Assembly: GCA_013115135.1 (NCBI GenBank)
Contig: JABANP010000450.1
Coordinates: forward strand, 1 to 43,203
Direction: 5' to 3'
Length of the DNA stretch: 43,203 nt
From: Perkinsus olseni
Lineage: Eukaryota; Perkinsozoa; Perkinsida; Perkinsidae
In this document: piece by piece, positions 9,299-17,345 of the stretch
How positions within the stretch are numbered: position 1 is the first letter of the stretch
Layout: each line of letters opens with the position of its first letter
Translations under genes and position numbers: made by a program
The notes under the pieces: generated by a model
What the model was told of the DNA's origin: nothing
Databases searched by the model: none
Seen by the model: only the letters and a program-made list of their open reading frames with translations

Positions 9299-9395
9299 GA
9301 GACTATACCCACATCTCCTTATCAAATTGATGAAGTCTGGAGACCCTAGGCAATCAGCTCACAGCCGAGAAGCTATACGAATAGCTAAGACAGAA

Positions 9396-9466
9396 GCGCT
9401 CGTAGTGTAACGGTATCATACAAGCTTCCCATGCTTGTGACCCGGGTTCGACTCCCGGCGGGCGCA
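9396..9466 (+). tRNA. tRNA-Gly(CCC) copy 57
   Basis: Consensus tRNA followed by a palindrome-bearing spacer. Confidence 0.92.
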
Positions 9467-9565
9467 GAACCTACCCCACTTCACCAATTCACCAAATTGG
9501 TGAAGTGTAGAAACCCTAGGCAATCAGCTCACAGCCGAGAAGCTATACGAATAGTTAAGACAGAA

Positions 9566-9636
9566 GCGCTCGTAGTGTAACGGTATCATACAAGCTTCCC
9601 ATGCTTGTGATCCGGGTTCGACTCCCGGCGGGCGCA
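9566..9636 (+). tRNA. tRNA-Gly(CCC) copy 58
   Basis: Consensus except TGATCCGGG at the variable loop and T-stem junction. Confidence 0.88.
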
Positions 9637-9731
9637 GAGCCTATACCACACATCTTATCAAATTGGTGAAGTCTAGAGACCCTCGGCAATCGGCTCACAG
9701 CCGAGAAGCTATACGAATAACTAAAACAGAA

Positions 9732-9802
9732 GCGCTCGTAGTGTAACGGTATCATACAAGCTTCCCATGCTTGTGACCCGGGTTCGACTCCCGGCGGGCG
9801 CA
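9732..9802 (+). tRNA. tRNA-Gly(CCC) copy 59
   Basis: Matches the array consensus in all arms. Confidence 0.92.
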
Positions 9803-9897
9803 GAGCCTATACCACACATCTTATCAAATTGGTGAAGTCTAGAGACCCTCGGCAATCGGCTCACAGCCGAGAAGCTATACGAATAACTAAAACAGAA

Positions 9898-9968
9898 GCG
9901 CTCGTAGTGTAACGGTATCATACAAGCTTCCCATGCTTGTGACCCGGGTTCGACTCCCGGCGGGCGCA
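9898..9968 (+). tRNA. tRNA-Gly(CCC) copy 60
   Basis: Matches the array consensus in all arms. Confidence 0.92.
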
Positions 9969-10052
9969 GAGCTTATACCACACATCTTATCAAATTGGTG
10001 AAGTCTGGAGACCCTAGGCAATCAGCTCACAACACGAATAGCTAAGACAGAA

Positions 10053-10123
10053 GCGCTCGTAGTGTAACGGTATCATACAAGCTTCCCATGCTTGTGACCC
10101 GGGTTCGACTCCCGGCGGGCGCA
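10053..10123 (+). tRNA. tRNA-Gly(CCC) copy 61, end of array
   Basis: Consensus tRNA. Its 5' spacer is shortened to a 155-bp period. The repeat similarity ends about 30 bp after this copy. Confidence 0.92.
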
Positions 10124-10604
10124 GATACTAACCACACATCTTCTTGTCAAAGTGAGATCCTTGAAGTGTGGAGACCTTAGCAATCGATGCACTGCTGTTG
10201 AGGTGGTTGGGCGAGGACGGAAGGGTTCTTGGAGGACTGTCCGCATGGAGCATATACACTGTACCAGAAGCACGGAAAAGCGTTTCGTCGTGTCTTCTTA
10301 TAGGGAACGACCCACACGAAAAGAAGCATAGATACTGAGTCGCCATGTTTTGTTGCATACCGCCGTGAAAATCTATCCGCTGAAATTTTTCCTACTACCC
10401 CGTGACAATATGACATCCGTAACCTAACAGAATTTGCCTCCCGATTGGTCGAAGATTGGCTGAAGCTCAATTGGCCCCCTCGAGCTAAGCAGCCCTCATC
10501 GCAAGTGTTTCAAACCGCACTGGCATTCAATTTATGTACCAGTCCACCTTCCCAACACCAACGGGCTCTAAGCGCGACTTCTCGACTCAACACCATTCAT
10601 GCAA
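10124..10604. other. No gene seen: array edge
   Basis: About 30-50 bp of decayed spacer, then unique sequence. Open frames on the minus strand lack conserved motifs or splice support. Confidence 0.5.
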
Positions 10605-11481
10605 CTAAGGGGCTTTACTTTCAGACTCCTCCGCGTTCGATCGGTGTTTGTTCTCAAGCTTTTCCTTGATCTTGAGGTCATCGACCTTATACTTCTCTGC
10701 TATCTCCCCCGACCGAAGAATATACCGTTCTAGAGGAGTGAACCTACCATCAGCAGAGGAAGGCTGCTTCGTTCCAATAGAAGCTATTCCAGATGCGCAC
10801 ACATCAACCGAAAGAGGAGCGATAGTCGGAGTTGCCCGGCGGACTTACCCCGCCTGGAGTGCAGCCTCTTGGACCTTCGCTTTCTCCTCAGCCGTCTTCT
10901 CCAGTACCGCACGCTGCTTAGCCTTATTTTCGTACTCTTTGTCTATCTGCTCCAAAGCGCGCTGAGAAGGCGGGATGGAACAGTAGATGCTGCCCAGCAC
11001 ATGATCCCCCATCGTATCATGAAATCTCCGCGAGCATATCCAGGAGCGCATCGGCATGACCGGGAGCATTGCAGGATTGACTCCACAGCATACCCATTCC
11101 TACTTTTCGGCGTGCCTCTCGCTCTCGAGCCCAGCGCTCATCCTCACTGGCCTCCGAATCACTATCGCTGGAAGCGTCTGACTGGCGGGGCCGTCCCGTC
11201 CTCGGTGGCGCCGAAACCGTAGTGTCTGAATGCATCACTCAAACGGTGCAGCAATGCGAGCACATACTGCTGACTTTCCGATTGACCTCCGATTTCGGTT
11301 TCGAGCTCGCCGCCGATTTCTCTTTCATTTGCTCAGCCTCAAGCATCGCAAAAGGGTCCTCTACTCCGTTCCCTTTCACTGAAGAAGCATCCTTCTCTCG
11401 GACCATCGATGGAACAACTGCGGCAACAATACGGCGACTACGACTTCTCAACTCCCATAAGCGCAACACCCTGGTGGACAT
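10605..11481 (-). CDS. Hypothetical charged coiled-coil protein, 195 aa, 4 exons
   Basis: I do not recognise this protein. Exons in gene order are 11481-11268, 11225-11104, 10961-10849 and 10743-10605, joined in compatible phases by GT-AG introns (42, 142 and 105 nt). The start ATG opens MSTRVLRLWELRSRSRR, an arginine-rich amphipathic N-terminus that could be a mitochondrial presequence (inference). Next come a Lys/Ser-rich stretch, an acidic serine run (SDASSDSDSEASEDE), then a long Glu/Lys/Gln helix (residues ~115-150) likely to form a coiled coil. The C-terminus is TPLERYILRSGEIAEKYKV followed by a charged tail ending KAP. The 142-nt intron is longer than its neighbours and could hide a micro-exon. 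It is the nearest gene to the tRNA array and lies on the opposite strand. Confidence 0.6.
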
Positions 11482-11762
11482 TCGCACGTCAAAATACACA
11501 AATCACGACAAAAATAGCAGATTGATGATATTGTTGATAGTATGTACACAGCGAGGAGCGGACGGTATCGAGAGCCAAAGCCTGCATATCAATGGCTCTG
11601 ACAAGTTGTCATTGGTCAGCGGTCATCGAAGCCCGGTAAGCTGGGCCACGGCTTTGAGGAAAACTGGTAAATTAGTATTCATCGAAGAAGAGGCGAATGC
11701 CTTCCAGGGTAGGAGTAACAGGCAGCAAACAATCGTCACCTCGCCGGAGTCTTGAACGCCGC

Positions 11763-14700
11763 CTAGCATGCGGATGGGGATGAGATGTCACCGCAGGTAG
11801 TGGGCACAAAGTTACGGACGAAATCTTGATAGGCTCCGCCTGTATCGATGTCTCCACCACTGAAGAAAGACAGACTATGGCCGACAGCGGTGATGCGTCC
11901 TCACCTGATTGGGAAGAGCCCGTTGCAGAAGGTGCGGTCGAAAGTTGTTATTTCCCCGCCTGTTATCGCCTGCAGGAAATCTTTGCCGGTGACATCATCT
12001 CTGAGTGGAAGTGATACTAAAGCAACCACGGGAAGCTTGCGTACACTTTAGTGATGGCAAACTCGAAAACCTCGCCCAAGCCATTCGGGCCGCCCCAAAT
12101 TGGATCGAGCGAGTCGGTAACGACGGAGGTTTGTTGAAGGCACTGGCAATTGCTTGCTGAGGCTGCAGAACCCAAGGTGGGGAAGGGATACCCAGTCGCA
12201 TCACCAGGAGACTGAGGGGGAAAGCATGTCGGAACGCAGGGACTCCCCCATAGCAGTCGCTACTCACCGTTCCACTCCGCTTCTCTTCGCTAACGCATCG
12301 CGGCACCCTAGCTTGGCTCCCTATCGGGAGGTCCGTCACAGCAACTGTCACTGCCGCATCGCAGCTCCCAATGTAGTCCTTGATGGGCAGATTTCTGGCC
12401 TTTTCAACTCTCACCAAAACGCCCTCTTTGAACCGTGACTCCTCCGCATACTCAATTCGCTTCAAACTCACGTAAAGCAAAGACGCTTCCCCCCGAGAGT
12501 TCCTCGTCAGGACGCCATCATCGTCGCAGTCCATGAGGAAGAGGACGTAGCTCGTAAAGGTCTCTGTCGACAATCTCGACATGTCCAGCGGGATGGCTAC
12601 TCGGCCCACGGAGTCGTTCTCCGTGATAGAATCGTAATCCCAAACTTCAAAAACTACGCTCCGCCATCTCTCAGCCAGATATCTATTATAATATACCCTA
12701 GCAGTCTCGTAGAAGAGGCGGTGGGCGGCACACAGGTAATGTCCCCAGTATTTACTTCTCTTATGCTGCTCCTCCGGACTCAATCGGGCGTTCTTCGCCG
12801 CCGTGTTCAACTCTGATCTACCCCAGTCGAAGAGAACTACTTGAGTGTTGGGCGTTCCACTTGAGTCAAGTCCCTCAGCATCGAACCCGAGTGCTATACT
12901 ACTGCCCACCCACATCTGCGGTATCTTCATCTCGCTCAGTGCTGAGCAAATCTTACACAGCTTTCGTAGTATTTGGAGTAGAACGAGTTCGATGTATTCC
13001 TCAGGCGTACGGCCTTGGGAAAGAGGACCGTCAGAAGAATAAGCATGGCGCATGTCAAGGAAGAAGGTGAGGAAGTCCTGCGCACTCAGGCGCTGATATT
13101 GTAGTCGCCGAGCCTGGCTCTTGTACATCTGAGAGCAAGATATATGTTCAAAGAAAGAACAGGGCTGAGCCGAGAATCGAACCCGGGACCTCTCGCCACC
13201 CAAGCGCAGTACTAGGTGGTAGACCACTTTTCCGCACGAGACCCGAAAAATTCCGAAAAGAAATATAATAAAAAAAGAAAGGAATAGAGCGCTTCGCGCT
13301 CTATTCCTTTCTTTTTTAGTTTTCTTTTGATCTTCAATATTCGCCGACTTATCGCGAAAAAACTGTTCTGACAGGGGGCTGGACCACCTGGTCTACGCTC
13401 GAAGGAAATTTTTTTCCTTGTTCTTGCTTTGTTCTAGCAAATTTTTTTACGTAATGAAATAGAGAATGAAATTCTCTACCGAATTCATTCAACAAACTTC
13501 CCGGAAAGCGCTCTGAACAAGTAAAAACGATGTTGTCAAATTTGCGTTGATCGTGGACCGGTTGGTCTACCCTTGATCGAAATTTTCGCCCGCCTCTGCC
13601 TCCTATGTTATTTTTCCTTGGAAAGGAATAAAGCATATTCAAATCTACGGGTTGACCTCCAGAGGCATTCCCTTAGGTCGGCGTAGGATCAGTATTCGAC
13701 CGAAATAGTCAAAGCGTGACGCGTGCTGTGTGACGCCGCGTCACGCCGGAAAATATCCTGCGCGCTCGGTGATTTCGAGGCGAGCCAAACAAGTGCTACT
13801 CGAGAGTCGAATGGCCTTCCTCTTCACGAAAATGTTCTCATTTGAGATAACGTAGAGCTCTGACTCAGTTATTTAAAATAGGCGTTACGCCTTATGCCTC
13901 GTGGTCGTCCCTCTAAGGCGCAACTCGCCGCAGAAGCGAAAGAAGCTCCGCGCGGTCAACGAGAGCCGTTCATGAGAGCTATAAAGGCGCCGCAAGGCCG
14001 TCCCCGAGTTGATATTTGAAGGAATCGCCACTTAAGCCAGTTGGACTCAACTGGAGACCAGTCCGCAATCAGCTCAGGGTGCGCGGAAGAGCCTTCTGAA
14101 ATTCTTCCGTTTCACAAGTGTGGCAGAGCTGGAAGCTATATCATAGTATATGATGTGAAGGACGAAGGAGGTTTTCGTGCTTCAAATAGCAGTGCGTTGA
14201 ACACCACGATGGAACGAGAGTAGCAAAATAATAGGTACAGATATTCTAAATACACAGCATGATAAGCTGGCTGCCAGCCAGGATTTGGAGGCTGGGGCGT
14301 GGAGCGACCTAGGAGGGCGAGGTTTTTAGTGCACTCCTACCCGCGTGAAATTACCTTTCCAGGTCCGTGAACAGAATCTCTTCAAGAGATGGAGAAACTC
14401 TATTTCATTCACCCATAAGATGAGCGTTTCAACAAGAACTGGCTTCTCAACTTATTTTTTTTATTTTTTTTCGCGCCTCCGGCGCGAATATCACACTATA
14501 TCGCACAGCCCTCGCGCACCCGAAGCGCGAATCATACCACTAGACCACACAGCCACATGAACGAAGGGATCGACAGAGAAGCTGACCATGTACTTTCAAA
14601 GCCGCACTCGGATCCATGCTTCGTAAACTCCACGGGGATCCGCCAAAGCCTTCAAGTCGGAAACCCTCCACTTGTGAATTAGTATGCTTATCAATCCGAT

Positions 14701-15568
14701 GGCCTCTCCAAGCTCGAAAACGACTCTTTCCCTGAACACAAAAGCTTTTCCACGCTAACTCCGCTGGCCCGCAAGGGTAGCTCCTGAAAACCCACTTGGG
14801 ACAAGAGCTCAGAATTTCTGTCTCTGCCCTTCTCACCTGCCAACCTGCAACCGCCGTGACTTCTCCCATTTTTATGTCCAGTAACCTCAGCTTCTTATAA
14901 CCGTCGTGAAGATTCCGCAACAAGATGAGATCTCTCTCTTCGATCACTTCAGTCGCGCTCACAGGCGATTTACCGTTAACACTACTACTGGCCTCCGAGC
15001 CAGTATGAGCTGACGCTTTCGCCGGGCACTTCACACGAAGACGACAGACGCCTAGGAGCCAGCCCGAAGATCAGACGAGACTCGTGGAAGGAGTTCTTAC
15101 CGGCGTATTCCAGCATGTACTCGCTGATGGCCCAGGACTGGCAGCCCGAACCATTCGCATTCTCGCTCTTCCGCAAAGCATTAATTTCATCGTAAAAGTC
15201 AACTTCATCGGCTGCTCTCGCGAGATCTTTTCCGATCCAGTAGTAAGGGGTCCTGCCTCGAATCTTGAAGCTCAAAACCATACCGAGTGTCCCTACTACC
15301 TGCCGCCAGAAGAACCTTCGTTGTATTTAACTCGGTAGAAGGCTGCGGTCCCTCCCGATTGATTGATAGGCGACACTGGTTGCTCGAACGGATCGCTATC
15401 GACCAGCAACCGCACATCTATCTCATCGCGGTCTGTGAGCACATCGCTGCCTACTGCCACTGCGGCCGATGACGAACCCCCACGGGGTTGTGAATCTGAG
15501 AGGAGGGCACTCAATTCCACGGTAGCTTTTCTCACGCGACTGTTCTGTGCAATACCCATCAAAATCAT
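11763..15568 (-). CDS. Inositol polyphosphate kinase fused to C2 domains, 627 aa, 8 exons
   Basis: Exons: 15568-15300, 15252-15101, 15009-14837, 14731-14594, 13128-12268, 12142-12045, 12000-11905, 11859-11763; all phases agree. Residues ~90-390 carry inositol polyphosphate kinase (IPK) hallmarks: E-V-D-F-Y-D-E near residue 105, LRLLDIKMG near 181-189 (the family's PxxxDxKxG site), FRAW and GFRLEGF as in IP3 3-kinases, VGSSIALGFD near 318, VVLFDWG near 341-347 (the metal-binding IDF/SLL region) and a final helix KYWGHYLCAAHRLF. Such kinases phosphorylate soluble inositol phosphates in cytosol or nucleus. Residues ~395-627 look like C2 sequence: a half-C2 (VVFEVWDYDSITENDSVGRV) and a fuller C2 starting LVRVEKARNLPIKDYIG with SVVTDSLDPIW. 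I know no standard IPK with C2 domains, so membrane or Ca2+ targeting is inferred. The start ATG has an in-frame stop upstream. Intron 4 (13129-14593) is abnormal; see separate entries. Confidence 0.82.
13150..13244 (-). pseudogene. tRNA-Pro-like sequence in the IPK-C2 intron
   Basis: On the minus strand a good T-arm CCGGG-TTCGATT-CTCGG is followed by CTCAGCCC, and TTGGGTGGCGAGAGG resembles the anticodon arm of tRNA-Pro. The D-arm region (GTGGTCTACCACCTAG) carries an insertion and the 5' end does not pair with the acceptor 3' strand. The start GTGCGGAAAAGTGG recurs at 21366. Probably a decayed tRNA or the head of a tRNA-derived element. Confidence 0.6.
13271..13317. repeat. Perfect 22-bp inverted repeat, 3-nt loop
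   Basis: Arms 13271-13292 and 13296-13317 around loop TTC; the inner part is GAGCGC-TTC-GCGCTC and the outer part AAAAAAGAAAGG with CCTTTCTTTTTT. It lies directly upstream (minus strand) of the tRNA-Pro-like copy. Confidence 0.95.
14451..14554 (-). mobile_element. Tandem 5' tRNA-Pro half with A-rich tail (SINE-like)
   Basis: Minus strand 14554-14511 matches the 5' half of a tRNA-Pro(CGG): GGCTGTG, A box TGGTCTAGTGG, anticodon arm CGCGC-TTCGGGT-GCGCG. There is no T-arm. A second, decayed copy of the same half follows at 14510-14471 (GGCTGTGCGATATAGTG..., arm GCGCC-GGA-GGCGC), then an A-rich tract interrupted by T at 14470-14451. Head-to-tail half tRNAs plus an A tail suggest reverse transcription of tRNA-half dimers. 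Sense to the host gene. Confidence 0.6.
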
Positions 15569-16251
15569 GCGGCACCCGCCTAAGCGAGAATGGCCAATTT
15601 CTCAGTCTAGATGGATCGCAGGTTTCTCCAGATCTTCGCTTAGACTAAGATAGGGTCCACCACGCCCCGCGTCGGATGGAATTTCCTCCCTACCACATTT
15701 TCGAAAACTCAGACGAGCCCTTCAGAAGAGCGATTCCCGTTCTAATCAACGTTAGCAGTTGCAGGGCGTGAACCGCTCGTGTCGATACCCCTACCCACTA
15801 CCCGTCCGCGTTTCCTCTACTAAGCTATCCATACGCGTTGGATCATCTGGTGCAGTGGAAGAGGAACAGCATGATGCTCCCATGTTATTACTCGAAAGCC
15901 AATCCCTGCTACAACGACACTATACCAATACCCTCACGAATTCTCGTTGGGATGGGATGTCCCTTCAGTAGTCCCGCTGCCGCTACAGCAATTCTCACTT
16001 GGAGTCCTCACGACAAGGACTCTCGCGCCCTGCGGCACCGATTCCGATACAAGAAGTGGCAAATGTCTATCCCCAACCGCAGATGCTCCTGCGGCCTGGG
16101 TTACCAATTCTGATAGAAAAAGCGGCAAATGCTCACACGCAACCACCGAGGTGGATCTATCAACGGAGTCTCCATCCCGGCATGTGACTTCCCCCAGAGC
16201 TATCACAAACACCACACAGATGAACACAAGAAATCTATTCTTACGATTTTA
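15569..16251. other. No firm gene; minus-strand open frame with internal repeat
   Basis: Between the IPK-C2 start and the CCDC124 stop. A minus-strand frame around 15934-16236 begins with a hydrophobic run (FICVVFVIALG) like a signal peptide, then a twice-repeated unit (HLPLFLSE / HLPLLVSE). It has no ATG in frame and no clear splice partner. Confidence 0.4.
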
Positions 16252-17113
16252 TCATTTCTTCAAATCTCTCAGAGGATTCTCTGGCGACTTCTGCCATTCT
16301 TTGAATATCTTTTCCTTGTATTGTGACCGCTTCAACCCCGGATACTCATCCTTGATCTCAGCCATCCTCCTCTCCTCGAACGCAGCATACAGCGCCTTAG
16401 CCCGCTTCTCCGGATGTCGATCCTCTCCACCAGCAGCCTCTCCTCCCAACGCTCCCAAAGCACTATCAATGCCACTACCCGATACCACCTCAACGCCTCG
16501 TGCTGCCTGAGCTCTCAACAAGTGATTGATGTTCTCCTGCAGCGGCTCGTCGGTGACGACGACTTTCGGAGCGGCAGCCCCAGAGGGCTTGTGAGACTTC
16601 TTTTTAGTAGGGGGAGCAGCCAGTCCCATGAGGGCGTGGGATTGAATATCGCGGCGCGTGACTTTTTTCGAGCCCGCTAATTGCTTCTTAGATTTCCCGA
16701 CATTTTTCATCGCCTCTTCCTCAGCCTTCAAGAGTTCCCTCTTCTCCTTATCCTTCTCAAGCTTAGCATCGTGGGCCTCTTCCTGAAGAAAGATACTGAA
16801 GCAAGACGCAGTCAACCTTAAGATTCCACGCAAGCTTCAACCTAAGATTCCCATCCAATGTCCCGCACAGACAGCCCCCGTACTTTAGCTCGCGCCCTCG
16901 CGTCCTTTGCGGCTCTGTTCTTATCATCATCTCGCCAGAGTGCATCTTCCTTGCGTTTGTGCTGAGACAACCAAGGTTACTTAACAACGACACGCTTCAA
17001 CCTAAGATACCCAGATCCCCCTCTACCTCCTCAGCGACCTTCACAGCGTGTTGCTCCTTCTTCCTCTCTCTAGCGGCTATCGCCTTCTCGTTGCCACCGC
17101 CAAACTTTCCCAT
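16252..17113 (-). CDS. CCDC124: CCDC124/Lso2 family ribosome-associated protein, 231 aa, 3 exons
   Basis: Exons 17113-17027, 16961-16884 and 16782-16252, all phase 0. It begins MGKFGGGNEKAIAARERKK, like the MPKKFQGEN start of CCDC124. Exon 2 reads HKRKEDALWRDDDKNR, the conserved W-x-D-D-D-K core. The C-terminal HMG-like region has EDRHPEKRAKALYAAFEERR and KEWQKSPENPLRDLKK, closely following DRHPERR...AFEE...EWLRSPDNPMN of CCDC124. Known role of the family (Lso2 in yeast): binds idle 80S ribosomes near the tRNA and mRNA channels during dormancy and recovery. Length fits the family. Its start is about 230 bp from VPS45 and divergent from it, so they may share a promoter. Both introns contain the recurring ATCTTAGGTTGA-type motif. 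Confidence 0.93.
16811..16852 (-). repeat. Two copies of the intronic GGAATCTTAGGTTGA motif
   Basis: On the minus strand GGGAATCTTAGGTTGA (16836-16852) and TGGAATCTTAAGGTTGAC (16811-16828) lie in CCDC124 intron 2. Intron 1 has GGTATCTTAGGTTGA at 16998-17011. Confidence 0.8.
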
Positions 17114-17345
17114 TTTACCTAATACCACTCTCGCTCACTTCCTCGAATATTAATCGATCACTCGGGCGCGCGCGACTCCACTTGATCCTCGTCGCACCAG
17201 CTCGGGATCATATAGACATACTTAAGCGACTGAATGACGATGATGCCAAGTGAAGGTCAAGCGCAGACTCCGTAAATGTAAGGTAATTTCGTGGCGCGCG
17301 AAGGTGGGGGCCGGGGGCTGGCAACCAGTGAGTGTGTGGTTGCAG

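Larger units (their letters stand above)
1..10123 (+). repeat. Tandem array of 61 tRNA-Gly(CCC) units, ~167-bp period
   Basis: Sixty-one head-to-tail units, each a 70-72 nt tRNA-Gly(CCC) sequence plus a 90-100 bp spacer. Unit-to-unit distances are mostly 163-171 bp (the last is 155). The typical tRNA pairs GCGCTCG with CGGGCGC, has anticodon stem CAAGC/GCTTG with loop TTCCCAT, T-arm CCGGG-TTCGACT-CCCGG and discriminator A. CCA is not encoded. The A box (TAGTGTAACGG) and B box (GGTTCGACTCC) are internal. Spacers share blocks such as CAAATTGGTGAAGTGTAG, GGCAATCAGCTCACAGCC and AGCTATACGAATAGCTAA. About 18 units carry one common T-arm defect. Antisense reading of the array gives long open frames with no coding value. 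The array begins before base 1, so its true size is larger. Confidence 0.97.
13129..14593 (-). other. 1465-nt hairpin-rich intron of the IPK-C2 gene
   Basis: Donor GTACAT after TTGAAA and acceptor CTCTCAG before ATGTAC, phase 0 on both sides. It is about 30 times the usual intron length here. It holds tRNA-Pro-derived sequence near both ends, a perfect 22-bp hairpin (13271-13317), AGAGAAT-GAA-ATTCTCT, AAGGAAA-TTTT-TTTCCTT, GCGTGACGCG paired with CGCGTCACGC, AGGCG-TTA-CGCCT and TTCGCGCC-TCC-GGCGCGAA. No coding frame with recognisable content was found inside. It could be an insertion made of small mobile elements. Confidence 0.75.

Noticed and set aside
3188..9921. Repeated ~66-codon minus-strand open frames over the tRNA array
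   Set aside because: They are antisense readings of the tRNA repeat; the recurring peptide comes from the tRNA body and spacers, with no coding signature.
1..10123. CRISPR-like regular repeat
   Set aside because: Both the repeat and the spacer are conserved, the period is 167 bp, and the repeat folds as a tRNA; the genome is eukaryotic.
10128..10470. Overlapping minus-strand frames after the array
   Set aside because: Three frames overlap, none shows a domain, splice partner or conserved pattern.
13349..13642. 97-codon minus-strand frame inside the large IPK-C2 intron
   Set aside because: It is built from hairpin-forming repeats and lies within a phase-consistent intron; no homology recognised.
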